Made by a program: the position numbers and the translations under genes. Shown here in pieces: positions 26,370 through 34,276 of a stretch of 64,000 nucleotides of DNA. The notes beneath the pieces are model-generated. The model made no database searches. It saw only the letters and a program-made list of their open reading frames with translations, and had not been told where the DNA came from. The DNA lies in contig NZ_AMSG01000002.1 of assembly GCF_000300875.1 (NCBI RefSeq), forward strand, positions 149,842-213,841. The letters run 5' to 3'. Position 1 is the stretch's first letter. Each line of letters starts with the position of its first letter. The DNA comes from Galbibacter marinus (GTDB lineage: Bacteria > Bacteroidota > Bacteroidia > Flavobacteriales > Flavobacteriaceae).

Positions 26370-26384
26370 AATTATATAAATTTG
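26355..26384 (+). promoter_or_regulatory. Promoter of the L31 type B gene
   Basis: TTG at 26355-26357, 19 bases, then TAAATTTG at 26377-26384. The predicted start of transcription is near 26391, giving a leader of about 40 bases. Confidence 0.6.
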
Positions 26385-26430
26385 CAGCTCGAAAAATCGA
26401 AAGAATAAGATAGTTAAAAATATAAAGGCG

Positions 26431-26682
26431 ATGAAAAAAGGTATACATCCAGAAAATTATAGATTAGTAGCATTTAAGGATATGTCCAATGATGATGTTT
26501 TTCTTACAAAGTCTACTGCGGATACTAAAGAGACTATTGAAGTAGACGGTGTTGAATATCCTGTGATTAAATTGGAGATTTCAAGATCATCGCACCCATA
26601 CTATACTGGGAAATCTAAACTTGTGGATACAGCTGGTCGTATTGATAAATTCAAAAACAAATACGCCAAGTTCAAAAAATAA
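26431..26682 (+). CDS. rpmE2: 50S ribosomal protein L31 type B
   Basis: An 83-residue ribosomal protein ([18 protein letters not shown], then the typical [26 protein letters not shown]). The zinc-binding CxxC of ordinary L31 is absent, so this is the cysteine-free form that replaces zinc-L31 under zinc limitation in some bacteria. Whether a second, zinc-binding copy exists is not visible here. It has its own promoter, overlapped by an inverted repeat, and its own terminator. Confidence 0.95.
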   Translation: MKKGIHPENYRLVAFKDMSNDDVFLTKSTADTKETIEVDGVEYPVIKLEISRSSHPYYTGKSKLVDTAGRIDKFKNKYAKFKK

Positions 26683-26706
26683 TAAATTTTTATATTTATT
26701 TTTAAG

Positions 26707-26737
26707 ACCTCTGATATAATAATCTCAGAGGTTTTTT
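26707..26737 (+). terminator. Terminator after the L31 gene
   Basis: An 8-bp stem (26707-26714 with 26725-26732), a 10-base loop and six T residues. Confidence 0.8.
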
Positions 26738-26842
26738 GTTTTTAAGAGTAAAAGATTGTCACTTGACCGTAAAACAATTTTTTGGTCGGATTTCTTTTTA
26801 AGTTACTATACTTTAATTTTAATTTTACCTCAAAAATAACAA

Positions 26843-28018
26843 ATGAACTATATCCTTTTTGATGGTCCTGCGCGAGAGGCTCTACTGCCATTCACATATA
26901 CACGTCCAGTAGCTGATATTCGTATAGGGATACTAACAATAAGAGAAAAATGGGAGAAATTCCTTGGCTATACTACCACAACAATTACTGAAGACTATTT
27001 GTCTGAGCGTTATCCGATGGTTGAAATGCAGGAGAATGTATTAATTAACTCCTCATACCTTCCTAACATTGAAATGGCTCAGATTATTAAAGGATTAGAA
27101 GAGAATCAGGCACTTTTTCACGGAGAAGAGGTAATTGCTTTTTATACCACAGAAGCCCAAGAAGAAGTAGATCTTAATTCTTATCAGGCCATTGAGTATG
27201 AAGGGGAGTGTATTCAGGTACTAAATACCTGGGATATCTTTTCGAAAAATGGTATTGCATTACAGGCTGACTTTGACTTGTTGACTAAGGGTAGAAAAAG
27301 TCAACCCATACCAAGTAATAACAGAGTGATTGCACCAGAGAATATTTTTATAGAAGAAGGTGCTGTGGTTGAATGTGCTACTTTAAATGCATCTCCTGGC
27401 CCTATTTATTTAGCTAAGGGTAGCACAGTTATGGAAGGAAGCATGATTCGTGGTGGCTTTTATCTAGGGGAGGACTCTGTAACCAAAATGGGAACCAGAA
27501 TTTACGGTCCAACCACCATCGGCCCACATTGTAAAGTAGGCGGAGAGATCACAAATACGGTCATCTTTGGAAATTCTAATAAAGGTCACGAAGGTTATCT
27601 TGGGAATTCTGTCTTGGGAGAATGGTGTAATATCGGAGCGGACACCAACAGCTCCAATTTAAAAAACGACTATTCTACTGTCAAGCTCTGGAGCTATGAA
27701 ACCGAAAGTTTTGCTAAAACCCAATTGCAGTTTTGCGGATTAATGATGGGTGACCATAGTAAGTGTGGTATTAATACTATGTTTAATACCGGAACCGTGG
27801 TAGGGGTTAGTTCAAATATATTCGGATGTGGATATCCTCGTAACTTTATTCCTAGCTTTAGCTGGGGAGGTGCTTCTGGTTTTACTACCTATAAGGCAGA
27901 AAAAGCATTTCAAACCGCAAAAGCTATGATGGAGCGACGTGGGGTCTGTTTTACCCCTGAAGATGAAAAGATACTAAACCATATTTTCGATCAATCCGCT
28001 AAATGGCGTAAAAACTAA
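26843..28018 (+). CDS. GlmU-like enzyme, Bacteroidota type (UDP-GlcNAc synthesis)
   Basis: A 391-residue protein with an N-terminal nucleotidyltransferase-like domain (MNYILFDGPAREALLPFTYTRP) and a C-terminal left-handed beta-helix of hexapeptide repeats (about residues 165-320: PTTIGPHCKVGGEITNTVIFGN, GEWCNIGADTNSSNLKNDY). This matches the alternative GlmU family that in this phylum is proposed to make UDP-N-acetylglucosamine for peptidoglycan and lipopolysaccharide. It has only weak resemblance to the E. coli enzyme in the uridylyltransferase half. It follows the L31 gene with separate transcription signals. Confidence 0.85.
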   Translation: MNYILFDGPAREALLPFTYTRPVADIRIGILTIREKWEKFLGYTTTTITEDYLSERYPMVEMQENVLINSSYLPNIEMAQIIKGLEENQALFHGEEVIAFYTTEAQEEVDLNSYQAIEYEGECIQVLNTWDIFSKNGIALQADFDLLTKGRKSQPIPSNNRVIAPENIFIEEGAVVECATLNASPGPIYLAKGSTVMEGSMIRGGFYLGEDSVTKMGTRIYGPTTIGPHCKVGGEITNTVIFGNSNKGHEGYLGNSVLGEWCNIGADTNSSNLKNDYSTVKLWSYETESFAKTQLQFCGLMMGDHSKCGINTMFNTGTVVGVSSNIFGCGYPRNFIPSFSWGGASGFTTYKAEKAFQTAKAMMERRGVCFTPEDEKILNHIFDQSAKWRKN

Positions 28019-28105
28019 CACTGGGTGCTTGGTGCTTTGTTGGGTTGATGAAATATTTTGGTCACTAAAACTCAGTATAACCTTTTATTCCTCTAAATAA
28101 GTTGG

Positions 28106-28113
28106 TATATTTG
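28106..28113 (+). promoter_or_regulatory. -7 box of mtaB
   Basis: TATATTTG, an exact TAnnTTTG match. It lies just where an artificially extended reading frame would begin (28113) and supports the ATG at 28170 as the real start. Confidence 0.5.
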
Positions 28114-28169
28114 TGCGCTTTTTTACAAGGGGCATAATAAACTGTTTTTCAAGGATTAAATTCAATCAA

Positions 28170-29504
28170 ATGGAAGCTAAAAAGGTGGCGTTTTATACCT
28201 TAGGGTGTAAGCTTAATTTTTCAGAGACATCAACGATCGCTCGCGGGTTTTCCCAAGAGGGGTTCGATAGAGTTGATTTTTCACAGAAGGCTGATATATA
28301 TGTAATAAACACCTGCTCAGTTACTGAGAATGCGGATAAGAAGTTTAAGACCATTGTCAAGCAGGCACAAAAAGCCAATCCAAATGCTTTTGTTGCGGCC
28401 ATCGGTTGTTATGCACAATTAAAACCAGAAGAGTTAGCGGATGTTGGTGGTGTGGATTTAGTGCTTGGAGCCACAGAAAAATTTAAAATCACAGATTATT
28501 TAAATGACCTTTCTAAAAATGATTTTGGAGAAGTGCATAGTTGTGAAATTGAAGAGGCTGACTTTTACGTTGGAAGTTATTCAATTGGGGATAGGACCCG
28601 TGCATTTTTAAAGGTTCAAGATGGTTGTGATTATAAATGTACCTATTGTACCATCCCGCTTGCACGAGGAATTTCTAGGAGTGATAGCTTGGAAAACGTT
28701 CTTAAGAACGCTAAAGAGATTGCCGAGCAAGACATTAAGGAAATCGTACTTACCGGGGTTAATATAGGCGATTATGGAAAAGGTGAATTCGGAAATAAGA
28801 AACACGAACACACCTTTTTTGAGCTCGTTAAGGCCTTGGATGAGGTTCCTGGAATTGAGCGATTGAGAATTTCTTCAATCGAGCCGAACCTTTTAAAAAA
28901 TGAAACAATTGAATTTGTAGCCTCTAGTCGAACCTTTGTGCCTCATTTCCATATTCCGCTGCAAAGTGGTAGCAACGAGATTTTAGCCAAGATGAAACGC
29001 CGTTATAAGCGAGAGCTGTATGTTGATAGAGTGGCTAAAATTAAATCTGTTATGCCCGATGCATGTATAGGAGTTGATGTAATTGTAGGATTCCCAGGGG
29101 AGACAGAAGAGCATTTTTTAGAAACTTACCACTTTTTAAATGATTTGGATATATCGTATCTCCATGTATTTACTTATTCGGAGCGCGATAATACTGAGGC
29201 AGTAGATATGCAAGGTGTGGTTGATCAAAAGGTACGTGCAAAGAGAAGTAAAATGCTTCGAGGTCTTTCGGCTAAAAAACGTCGCGCTTTTTATGAATCT
29301 CAAGTAGGAACTGAGCATACCGTTTTATTTGAAGGTGAAAATAAACAAGGATATATTCATGGATTTACCGAGAATTACCTTAAGGTAAAACTGCATTGGA
29401 ACCCAGCACTAGTCAACACTCTTCACCGAGTGAAGCTCACGGGTATTGCTGAGGATGGACTGTTAAAAATAGAATTCGCAGAGCAGGCTAAAGAGGCCGT
29501 TTAA
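28170..29504 (+). CDS. mtaB: tRNA t6A37 methylthiotransferase
   Basis: Radical-SAM methylthiotransferase of about 444 residues that converts t6A37 to ms2t6A37 in tRNAs reading ANN codons. The N-terminal cluster-binding cysteines lie in TLGCKLNFSET, NTCSVTEN and AIGCYAQ; the radical-SAM motif is DGCDYKCTYC at about residues 150-160. TLGCKLN, rather than the MiaB-type opening, points to MtaB. The start was chosen at 28170 because an upstream extension overlaps the promoter box. A bidirectional terminator follows. Confidence 0.9.
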   Translation: MEAKKVAFYTLGCKLNFSETSTIARGFSQEGFDRVDFSQKADIYVINTCSVTENADKKFKTIVKQAQKANPNAFVAAIGCYAQLKPEELADVGGVDLVLGATEKFKITDYLNDLSKNDFGEVHSCEIEEADFYVGSYSIGDRTRAFLKVQDGCDYKCTYCTIPLARGISRSDSLENVLKNAKEIAEQDIKEIVLTGVNIGDYGKGEFGNKKHEHTFFELVKALDEVPGIERLRISSIEPNLLKNETIEFVASSRTFVPHFHIPLQSGSNEILAKMKRRYKRELYVDRVAKIKSVMPDACIGVDVIVGFPGETEEHFLETYHFLNDLDISYLHVFTYSERDNTEAVDMQGVVDQKVRAKRSKMLRGLSAKKRRAFYESQVGTEHTVLFEGENKQGYIHGFTENYLKVKLHWNPALVNTLHRVKLTGIAEDGLLKIEFAEQAKEAV

Positions 29505-29520
29505 GCTTTGGAAGATCATA

Positions 29521-29562
29521 AAATTAAAAAGGCTGTTTATTTAAAAACAGCCTTTTTAATTT
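29521..29562. terminator. Bidirectional terminator after mtaB
   Basis: An 18-bp perfect stem (29521-29538 with 29545-29562) and a six-base loop, with A and T runs as outer arms. It ends two bases before the convergent GNAT stop codon. Confidence 0.9.
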
Positions 29563-29563
29563 T

Positions 29564-29857
29564 TTAGATTCTGATCCCAACAGGGAGCAGACATTTAAAT
29601 TCTTTGTGTTTTCTAAGAAAACCAGCTATTTGGGGGCTCGTCGGTACTACACTTAGATTTTTGTCTTCTATACTTCTAAGTACAGTTCTTATGAATTCAT
29701 CTTTGAATTCAGGATCGGTAACCCCCTCTGGGATTACCAGTTTGGTTAGAAAAACTTTACGTTCTTGTGATGCGTACTCAATTTTGGCCAATTTGCCATC
29801 AACCTTTGTTTCGTACTGACGTAAGAACTCGTTGTTGTTAATTACTACTTCATTCAT
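29564..29857 (-). CDS. Small GNAT-type N-acetyltransferase (YjdJ-like)
   Basis: A 97-residue minimal GNAT-fold protein of the COG2388 kind. The segment FIRTVLRSIEDKNLSVVPTSPQIAGFLRKHKEF has the helix and strand pattern and the VVPTxPxI element of this group. These small acetyltransferases have no assigned substrate. The gene has a long upstream region (29858-30068) with a possible minus-strand TATCTTTG box at 30008-30015 and a hairpin. Confidence 0.75.
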   Translation of the reverse strand: MNEVVINNNEFLRQYETKVDGKLAKIEYASQERKVFLTKLVIPEGVTDPEFKDEFIRTVLRSIEDKNLSVVPTSPQIAGFLRKHKEFKCLLPVGIRI

Positions 29858-30068
29858 TATTGTGAATTTTACTTTACTTTAAAATTTATCAACCTCTAAC
29901 ACATCTTCTTCACAGCTTTTGATTGGTGCTTAGAAACGGCTCTTAGTGAACTAATTTAGTAAGGTCGTTTTGCTTTTTTGATGAAGAAATACATAACTTT
30001 AGCCCTGCAAAGATACGTAAAAATTGCCTAAATAGCTATTTTTCAGCGTATAAACTAAAGGTGAGCTA

Positions 30069-30719
30069 ATGACCCATGTGTATTTCATGCCTGGAATGGC
30101 TGCAAATTCAATTATTTTTGAGTATATTAAACTTCCTGAAGATCAATATAAAATGCATTATTTGGAGTGGATAATGCCCGAAAAAAAGGAGAGCTTAGAG
30201 GGGTATGTTAAACGACTGATTATAGGTGTTAAACATGATAATCCTATTCTTGTTGGGGTGTCCTTTGGTGGGGTCATTGTTCAAGAAATGGCTAAGTTAA
30301 TCAAGGTGAAAAAGGTAGTGTTGATCTCTAGTGTAAAAACCAAATATGAACTTCCAAGACGTATGATTCTAGCCAAGTATACGGGTCTACATCATTTAAT
30401 ACCGACTTCCTTGGTATATAAACTTGATGTTATTGCCAAGTACGCTTATGGAGATTCTGTGGTGAAGAGATTAGATTTGTATCAGAAGTATCTATCGGTT
30501 AGGGATAAATATTATTTGGATTGGGCGATCGATAAAATTATCAAATGGGATCAACAACACACTCTGCCTAATACCGTTCATATACATGGAGATAAAGATA
30601 AAATTTTTCCATTTGTTTATATCAAGGACTGTGTGGTAGTAAAAGGGGGGACTCATATTATGATTATAAATAAGTATAAGTGGTTTAACGAGAATCTTCC
30701 GAAGTTATTTGTTGAATAA
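30069..30719 (+). CDS. Alpha/beta hydrolase
   Basis: A 216-residue cytoplasmic alpha/beta-hydrolase. The nucleophile elbow is GVSFGG (Ser at about residue 75), the acid is the aspartate in HIHGDKDKIFP and the catalytic histidine is in GGTHIMI near residue 203. There is no signal peptide. The substrate is unknown; a thioesterase or carboxylesterase is possible. It lies 41 bases ahead of the lytic transglycosylase on the same strand. Confidence 0.8.
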   Translation: MTHVYFMPGMAANSIIFEYIKLPEDQYKMHYLEWIMPEKKESLEGYVKRLIIGVKHDNPILVGVSFGGVIVQEMAKLIKVKKVVLISSVKTKYELPRRMILAKYTGLHHLIPTSLVYKLDVIAKYAYGDSVVKRLDLYQKYLSVRDKYYLDWAIDKIIKWDQQHTLPNTVHIHGDKDKIFPFVYIKDCVVVKGGTHIMIINKYKWFNENLPKLFVE

Positions 30720-30760
30720 ATTAGTAAATTAGAGAGGTATTTAAATTAAAAGTTTGGATT

Positions 30761-31717
30761 ATGAATGGAATTAAAAAAGTGGTTGTTGTAGTTGCTGTGG
30801 TTGTAATTGCGGCAGTTTTTATCAATGCTGTAAAGACAACTGATGTGGCACCAAGAACAGTTGAGGCTAATGAAGTTGACAATGATAGTTTAAGTTTGGT
30901 AGAGGATTATAATGTATATGCAATCAAAATCCCTGAAGGTATAAACTTTGCAGGAGAACGAGTCCCTGTGGAAGATCCTGATGTAAGGGAGCGGTTAGAT
31001 AGAGAACTTCTTGTTAATACCTATTGGCAGTCCAATGGACTATTACTTATAAAAAGAGCTCACAAATATTTCCCGATAATAGAACCTATATTAAAATACC
31101 ACGGTGTTCCAGATGATTTTAAATATCTAGCGGTTATAGAAAGTGGATTGACTCAGGCGGTCTCACCAGCTGGAGCAACGGGATTCTGGCAGATAATGAA
31201 AGCAACGGCAAAAGAACGTGGTTTGGAGGTTAATGCTAATGTGGATGAACGTTACCATATTCAAAAGTCTACCGAAGCAGCTTGCGTGTATTTAAAGAAA
31301 GCCAAAGATCGTTTTGGGACTTGGACCATGGCAGCGGCTGCTTATAATGCTGGAAACTACGGTATGGCTAGACAATTGGATCGTCAAGAAATAGAAGGGT
31401 ATTATAATGTACTTCTGGGAGAGGAAACCAGTAGGTATGTTTTTAGAATTTTAGCAATCAAGGAGATTCTTTCAAATCCGAAAGGATATGGGTTTAATTT
31501 TGATCAGGAAGATTTATATACTCACATCCCTGTAAATGAGGTTGTGGTAGATACCGCGGTAAGTAGTTTCCCGAAGTTTGCTAAGGAATTTGGGATTAGT
31601 TATAAAACCTTAAAAATACACAATCCTTGGCTCAGGGAAGCTCACTTAAATAATGCATCTAGAAAAGAATATATCATAAAAATTCCAAAGCAAGGGTATT
31701 ACCCACCATTGAAATAA
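30761..31717 (+). CDS. Membrane-anchored lytic transglycosylase (MltD/Slt-like)
   Basis: A 318-residue peptidoglycan-cleaving enzyme. An N-terminal hydrophobic segment (residues 6-23) anchors or exports it. The SLT domain (about residues 100-230) has the catalytic glutamate in AVIESGL near residue 126, then SPAGATGFWQIM and AAAAYNAG, all family hallmarks. The C-terminal 80 residues (VSSFPKFAKEFGISYKTLKIHNPWL) resemble a LysM-like region. Its stop codon overlaps the cardiolipin synthase start by one base. Confidence 0.9.
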   Translation: MNGIKKVVVVVAVVVIAAVFINAVKTTDVAPRTVEANEVDNDSLSLVEDYNVYAIKIPEGINFAGERVPVEDPDVRERLDRELLVNTYWQSNGLLLIKRAHKYFPIIEPILKYHGVPDDFKYLAVIESGLTQAVSPAGATGFWQIMKATAKERGLEVNANVDERYHIQKSTEAACVYLKKAKDRFGTWTMAAAAYNAGNYGMARQLDRQEIEGYYNVLLGEETSRYVFRILAIKEILSNPKGYGFNFDQEDLYTHIPVNEVVVDTAVSSFPKFAKEFGISYKTLKIHNPWLREAHLNNASRKEYIIKIPKQGYYPPLK

Positions 31718-33171
31718 TGTGGAACTTTGTTAAAGATCACATATGGGAAATTTTAATTGTAGCGAACTATGTGCTTGCTATATTAGCTATAATTCTAATA
31801 CTTCTTAAAAACATTAATCCGACCAAAACACTCTCGTATATAATTGTTTTGGCTGTATTTCCAGGTCTGGGGTTAATTGTATATTACTTTTTCGGGCAAG
31901 ATTACCGCAAGTTTAGAATGTTTAAAAAGCGGGCACTTCTCAATCAAGTTAATGTTCAGAATTGGACTGATAAGTTGAAGATTCTTGAGGATAAGGCATT
32001 TGATTTGTCATCTAAGATCCTAGAGGGAAATACCAAAATAATTAAGCTGATCGATGAACAGCGTTACGCTCCAGTTACGTTGTATAACCAGGCTGAAATT
32101 TTAGTAAATGGAGAGGCCAAATTCAAACGGCTCATTGAAGATATCCAGGCTGCGAAATCTTCAATTCACATGGAGTATTATATTATCAGAGATGATCAAA
32201 TCGGATCAGAGCTTATAGAACTTCTTTGCCAAAAGTCTAAGCAGGGAGTAGAGGTGAAAATTAGCTATGACCCTGTTGGAAGTTCTTTAAGGAATTCATC
32301 TTTGTCAAAACTAAAGAAAGCAAGGGTGGAGATCTTTCCTTTTATGCCGATATACTTCCCTAGGTTTGCCTCTAAAATCAATTATAGAAATCATCGCAAG
32401 ATTGTCGTGATAGATGGAGTGATTGGCTATGTGGGAGGTATTAATATAGGAGATGAATACATCAACGCTCCAGACCGAGAATACTGGAGGGATACACATT
32501 TGAGAATTCACGGTCAAGCCACAGGAATGCTACAGTTATATTTTTTATTGGGATGGAATTTTGTTAGTGAACAAAGCATTGAGGTTAAGCAGCGGTGGTT
32601 CCCTAAGTCTGAAGTCAAAAATGAGTTACCTATACAAATAATTAGCAGTGGTCCTGATATGAAGTGGGCAAGTATAATGGAGGCGATGTTTGCGGCTATT
32701 AATTCTGCAAAGCGTTACGTGTATTTGACCACTCCGTATTTTATTCCTAATGAAGAAATAACTTTGGCTATGATAACTGCGGCGAAAAGTGGGGTTGATG
32801 TGCGCTTGCTGATTCCTAAAAACTGTGACTCGAAAATTGCTAAATATGCCACCTATGCTTCTCTAACAGGTTTGTTAAGGGCTGGGGTTGAAGTATATTT
32901 TTATGAGAAAGGTAATATTCATGCTAAGACCATAGTCGCAGATGATGTGTTTTCAACCATCGGAACAGCTAATATGGATAACAGGAGTTTTCATCTAAAC
33001 TTTGAAGTGAATGCTATGGTGTACGATAATGATACTGCCATAGAAATGCGTGAGTTGTTTCTTAAAGACTTAGAGAGTAGCTCTATAATAGATCTCGGAC
33101 GTTGGGAGAATCGCGGAACCGTTCAACGTCTGTTAGAATCAGTTTGCAGACTTTGGGCTCCTTTATTGTAA
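31717..33171 (+). CDS. cls: Cardiolipin synthase
   Basis: Phospholipase D-type enzyme of 484 residues that condenses two phosphatidylglycerols to cardiolipin at the inner membrane. Two N-terminal membrane helices (residues about 8-60) are followed by two HKD motifs: NHRKIVVID near residue 225 and HAKTIVADD near 402, each with its downstream asparagine/glycine region (GGINIGDEY, GTANMDNRS). It is translationally coupled to the transglycosylase. Confidence 0.95.
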   Translation: MWNFVKDHIWEILIVANYVLAILAIILILLKNINPTKTLSYIIVLAVFPGLGLIVYYFFGQDYRKFRMFKKRALLNQVNVQNWTDKLKILEDKAFDLSSKILEGNTKIIKLIDEQRYAPVTLYNQAEILVNGEAKFKRLIEDIQAAKSSIHMEYYIIRDDQIGSELIELLCQKSKQGVEVKISYDPVGSSLRNSSLSKLKKARVEIFPFMPIYFPRFASKINYRNHRKIVVIDGVIGYVGGINIGDEYINAPDREYWRDTHLRIHGQATGMLQLYFLLGWNFVSEQSIEVKQRWFPKSEVKNELPIQIISSGPDMKWASIMEAMFAAINSAKRYVYLTTPYFIPNEEITLAMITAAKSGVDVRLLIPKNCDSKIAKYATYASLTGLLRAGVEVYFYEKGNIHAKTIVADDVFSTIGTANMDNRSFHLNFEVNAMVYDNDTAIEMRELFLKDLESSSIIDLGRWENRGTVQRLLESVCRLWAPLL

Positions 33172-33172
33172 A

Positions 33173-33688
33173 TTAGATTCTCTTAAGTTGATCTTGCATC
33201 ATTTTGATTTGATCCTTCAGCATGTTTTGCTTGTCAAGCTTTTTAGCCTCATTTAACAGCATGGTGGCTTCACGTTTGCGTCGTTTTTGCATTGAAATCC
33301 CCGCTAGGCTTAACTTTGCCATCGCTACATCATAATCCATAGATAAACCGAGTTTCAGTGCCTTTTTAAAGTACTTCTCTGCCTGAGTTAAATTGGTTTG
33401 GGAGGTCATAATCCCTTTTAGATAATTATAGTAACCTTGTTGCTTTGTAGTTAGGGCAACCTGAGGATTTTTAATTTTATTTAACCATTTGTCAGTTCCA
33501 ACAAAGTCTTGTTTGCGCATTCTTAAAAAAGCAAGTAAGATGAATTCATTTCTAAAATAAAGGAAGACAAATATCCCTGCAAGCAAGATTAGGGCAATAC
33601 CATTACCGATAAATCCTTCTACAAATTGATAAATGGCATACGCAAATATTAGTGCCGCAATAACTAATTTTATATTTTTGTTGAACAT
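33173..33688 (-). CDS. Membrane protein with TPR-like cytoplasmic part
   Basis: A 171-residue protein with two closely spaced membrane helices in the first 48 residues, then a helical region with one clear TPR-like unit (LTQAEKYFKKALKLGLSMDYDVAMAKLSLAGI). There is no catalytic motif. The function is unknown, probably a membrane-anchored adaptor. It is convergent with the cardiolipin synthase (one base apart) and has its own promoter candidate upstream. Confidence 0.65.
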   Translation of the reverse strand: MFNKNIKLVIAALIFAYAIYQFVEGFIGNGIALILLAGIFVFLYFRNEFILLAFLRMRKQDFVGTDKWLNKIKNPQVALTTKQQGYYNYLKGIMTSQTNLTQAEKYFKKALKLGLSMDYDVAMAKLSLAGISMQKRRKREATMLLNEAKKLDKQNMLKDQIKMMQDQLKRI

Positions 33689-33713
33689 TTTTCAGGTCAT
33701 TTAATTGAATTGC

Positions 33714-33745
33714 CAAAGGTAATAAAAACAGGCGCTATTTAACAA
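33714..33745 (-). promoter_or_regulatory. Promoter of the membrane TPR gene
   Basis: On the minus strand: TTG (33745-33743), 21 bases, then TACCTTTG (33721-33714). The predicted transcription start is about 20 bases before the ATG at 33688. Confidence 0.5.
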
Positions 33746-33913
33746 CTCGTAGGTCTATTAAAGTTCTACTGTTTGCTATTTCGCACTTTTAAAGAGACCT
33801 GAAATTTATGGGAATATTAAATTTTTAAAATGGTGAAAACCACTGATATTGCTGGTGATGAGTGGTTTTAAAATTTATTTTCATAATTAGGTAAAAATAT
33901 TTTTAAAAAGTGG

Positions 33914-33944
33914 TTTGTCTAAGTGAAAAGTCTTCGTATATTTG
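33914..33944 (+). promoter_or_regulatory. Promoter of rpmH
   Basis: TTTG at 33914-33917, 19 bases, TATATTTG at 33937-33944. This is the best full match to the Bacteroidota -33/-7 consensus in the window; the predicted leader is about 65 bases. Confidence 0.65.
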
Positions 33945-34017
33945 CGCCGCGCTTTTGTGAAGATACATTGCAAGCCGTTTAACCATAGAATTACAAAGTA
34001 GATAAAGATATTTAATA

Positions 34018-34176
34018 ATGAAAAGAACGTTTCAACCCTCGAAGAGAAAAAGAAAAAATAAGCACGGTTTCAGAGAAAGAATGGCTTCTGTAAACGGTAG
34101 AAAGGTGCTTTCTAGCAGAAGAGCAAAAGGTAGAAAAAAACTGTCTGTTTCATCTGAGATAAGACATAAAAAATAA
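34018..34176 (+). CDS. rpmH: 50S ribosomal protein L34
   Basis: A 52-codon gene read directly from the bases: [20 protein letters not shown], then [22 protein letters not shown] and a short tail ending RHKK. The start MKRTFQPS and the HGFRxRM core are invariant in L34. It has a strong promoter upstream and a terminator downstream, so it is expressed alone. The dnaA/rnpA neighbourhood typical of other phyla is not seen here. Confidence 0.97.
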   Translation: MKRTFQPSKRKRKNKHGFRERMASVNGRKVLSSRRAKGRKKLSVSSEIRHKK

Positions 34177-34202
34177 TGATCTTTTTGATTCTTAAAATAT
34201 TC

Positions 34203-34235
34203 AGGTGTTGCTTTTTATAAGTAACACCTTTTTTT
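34203..34235 (+). terminator. Terminator after rpmH
   Basis: A 9-bp stem (34203-34211 with 34221-34229, one G-U) followed by a run of T residues. Confidence 0.8.
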
Positions 34236-34276
34236 ATATAAAATAACGTCTTATTATATAATTTATCGATAAAAAA

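Larger units (their letters stand above)
33689..34017. other. Intergenic region with two divergent promoters
   Basis: This 329-base gap holds the promoter candidates at 33714-33745 (minus strand) and 33914-33944 (plus strand, for rpmH). Nothing else was found between them. Confidence 0.6.

Noticed and set aside
28113-28169. Extended mtaB start
   Set aside because: The first codon lies in the -7 box; the conserved TLGCKLN motif sits where family members place it only when translation starts at 28170.
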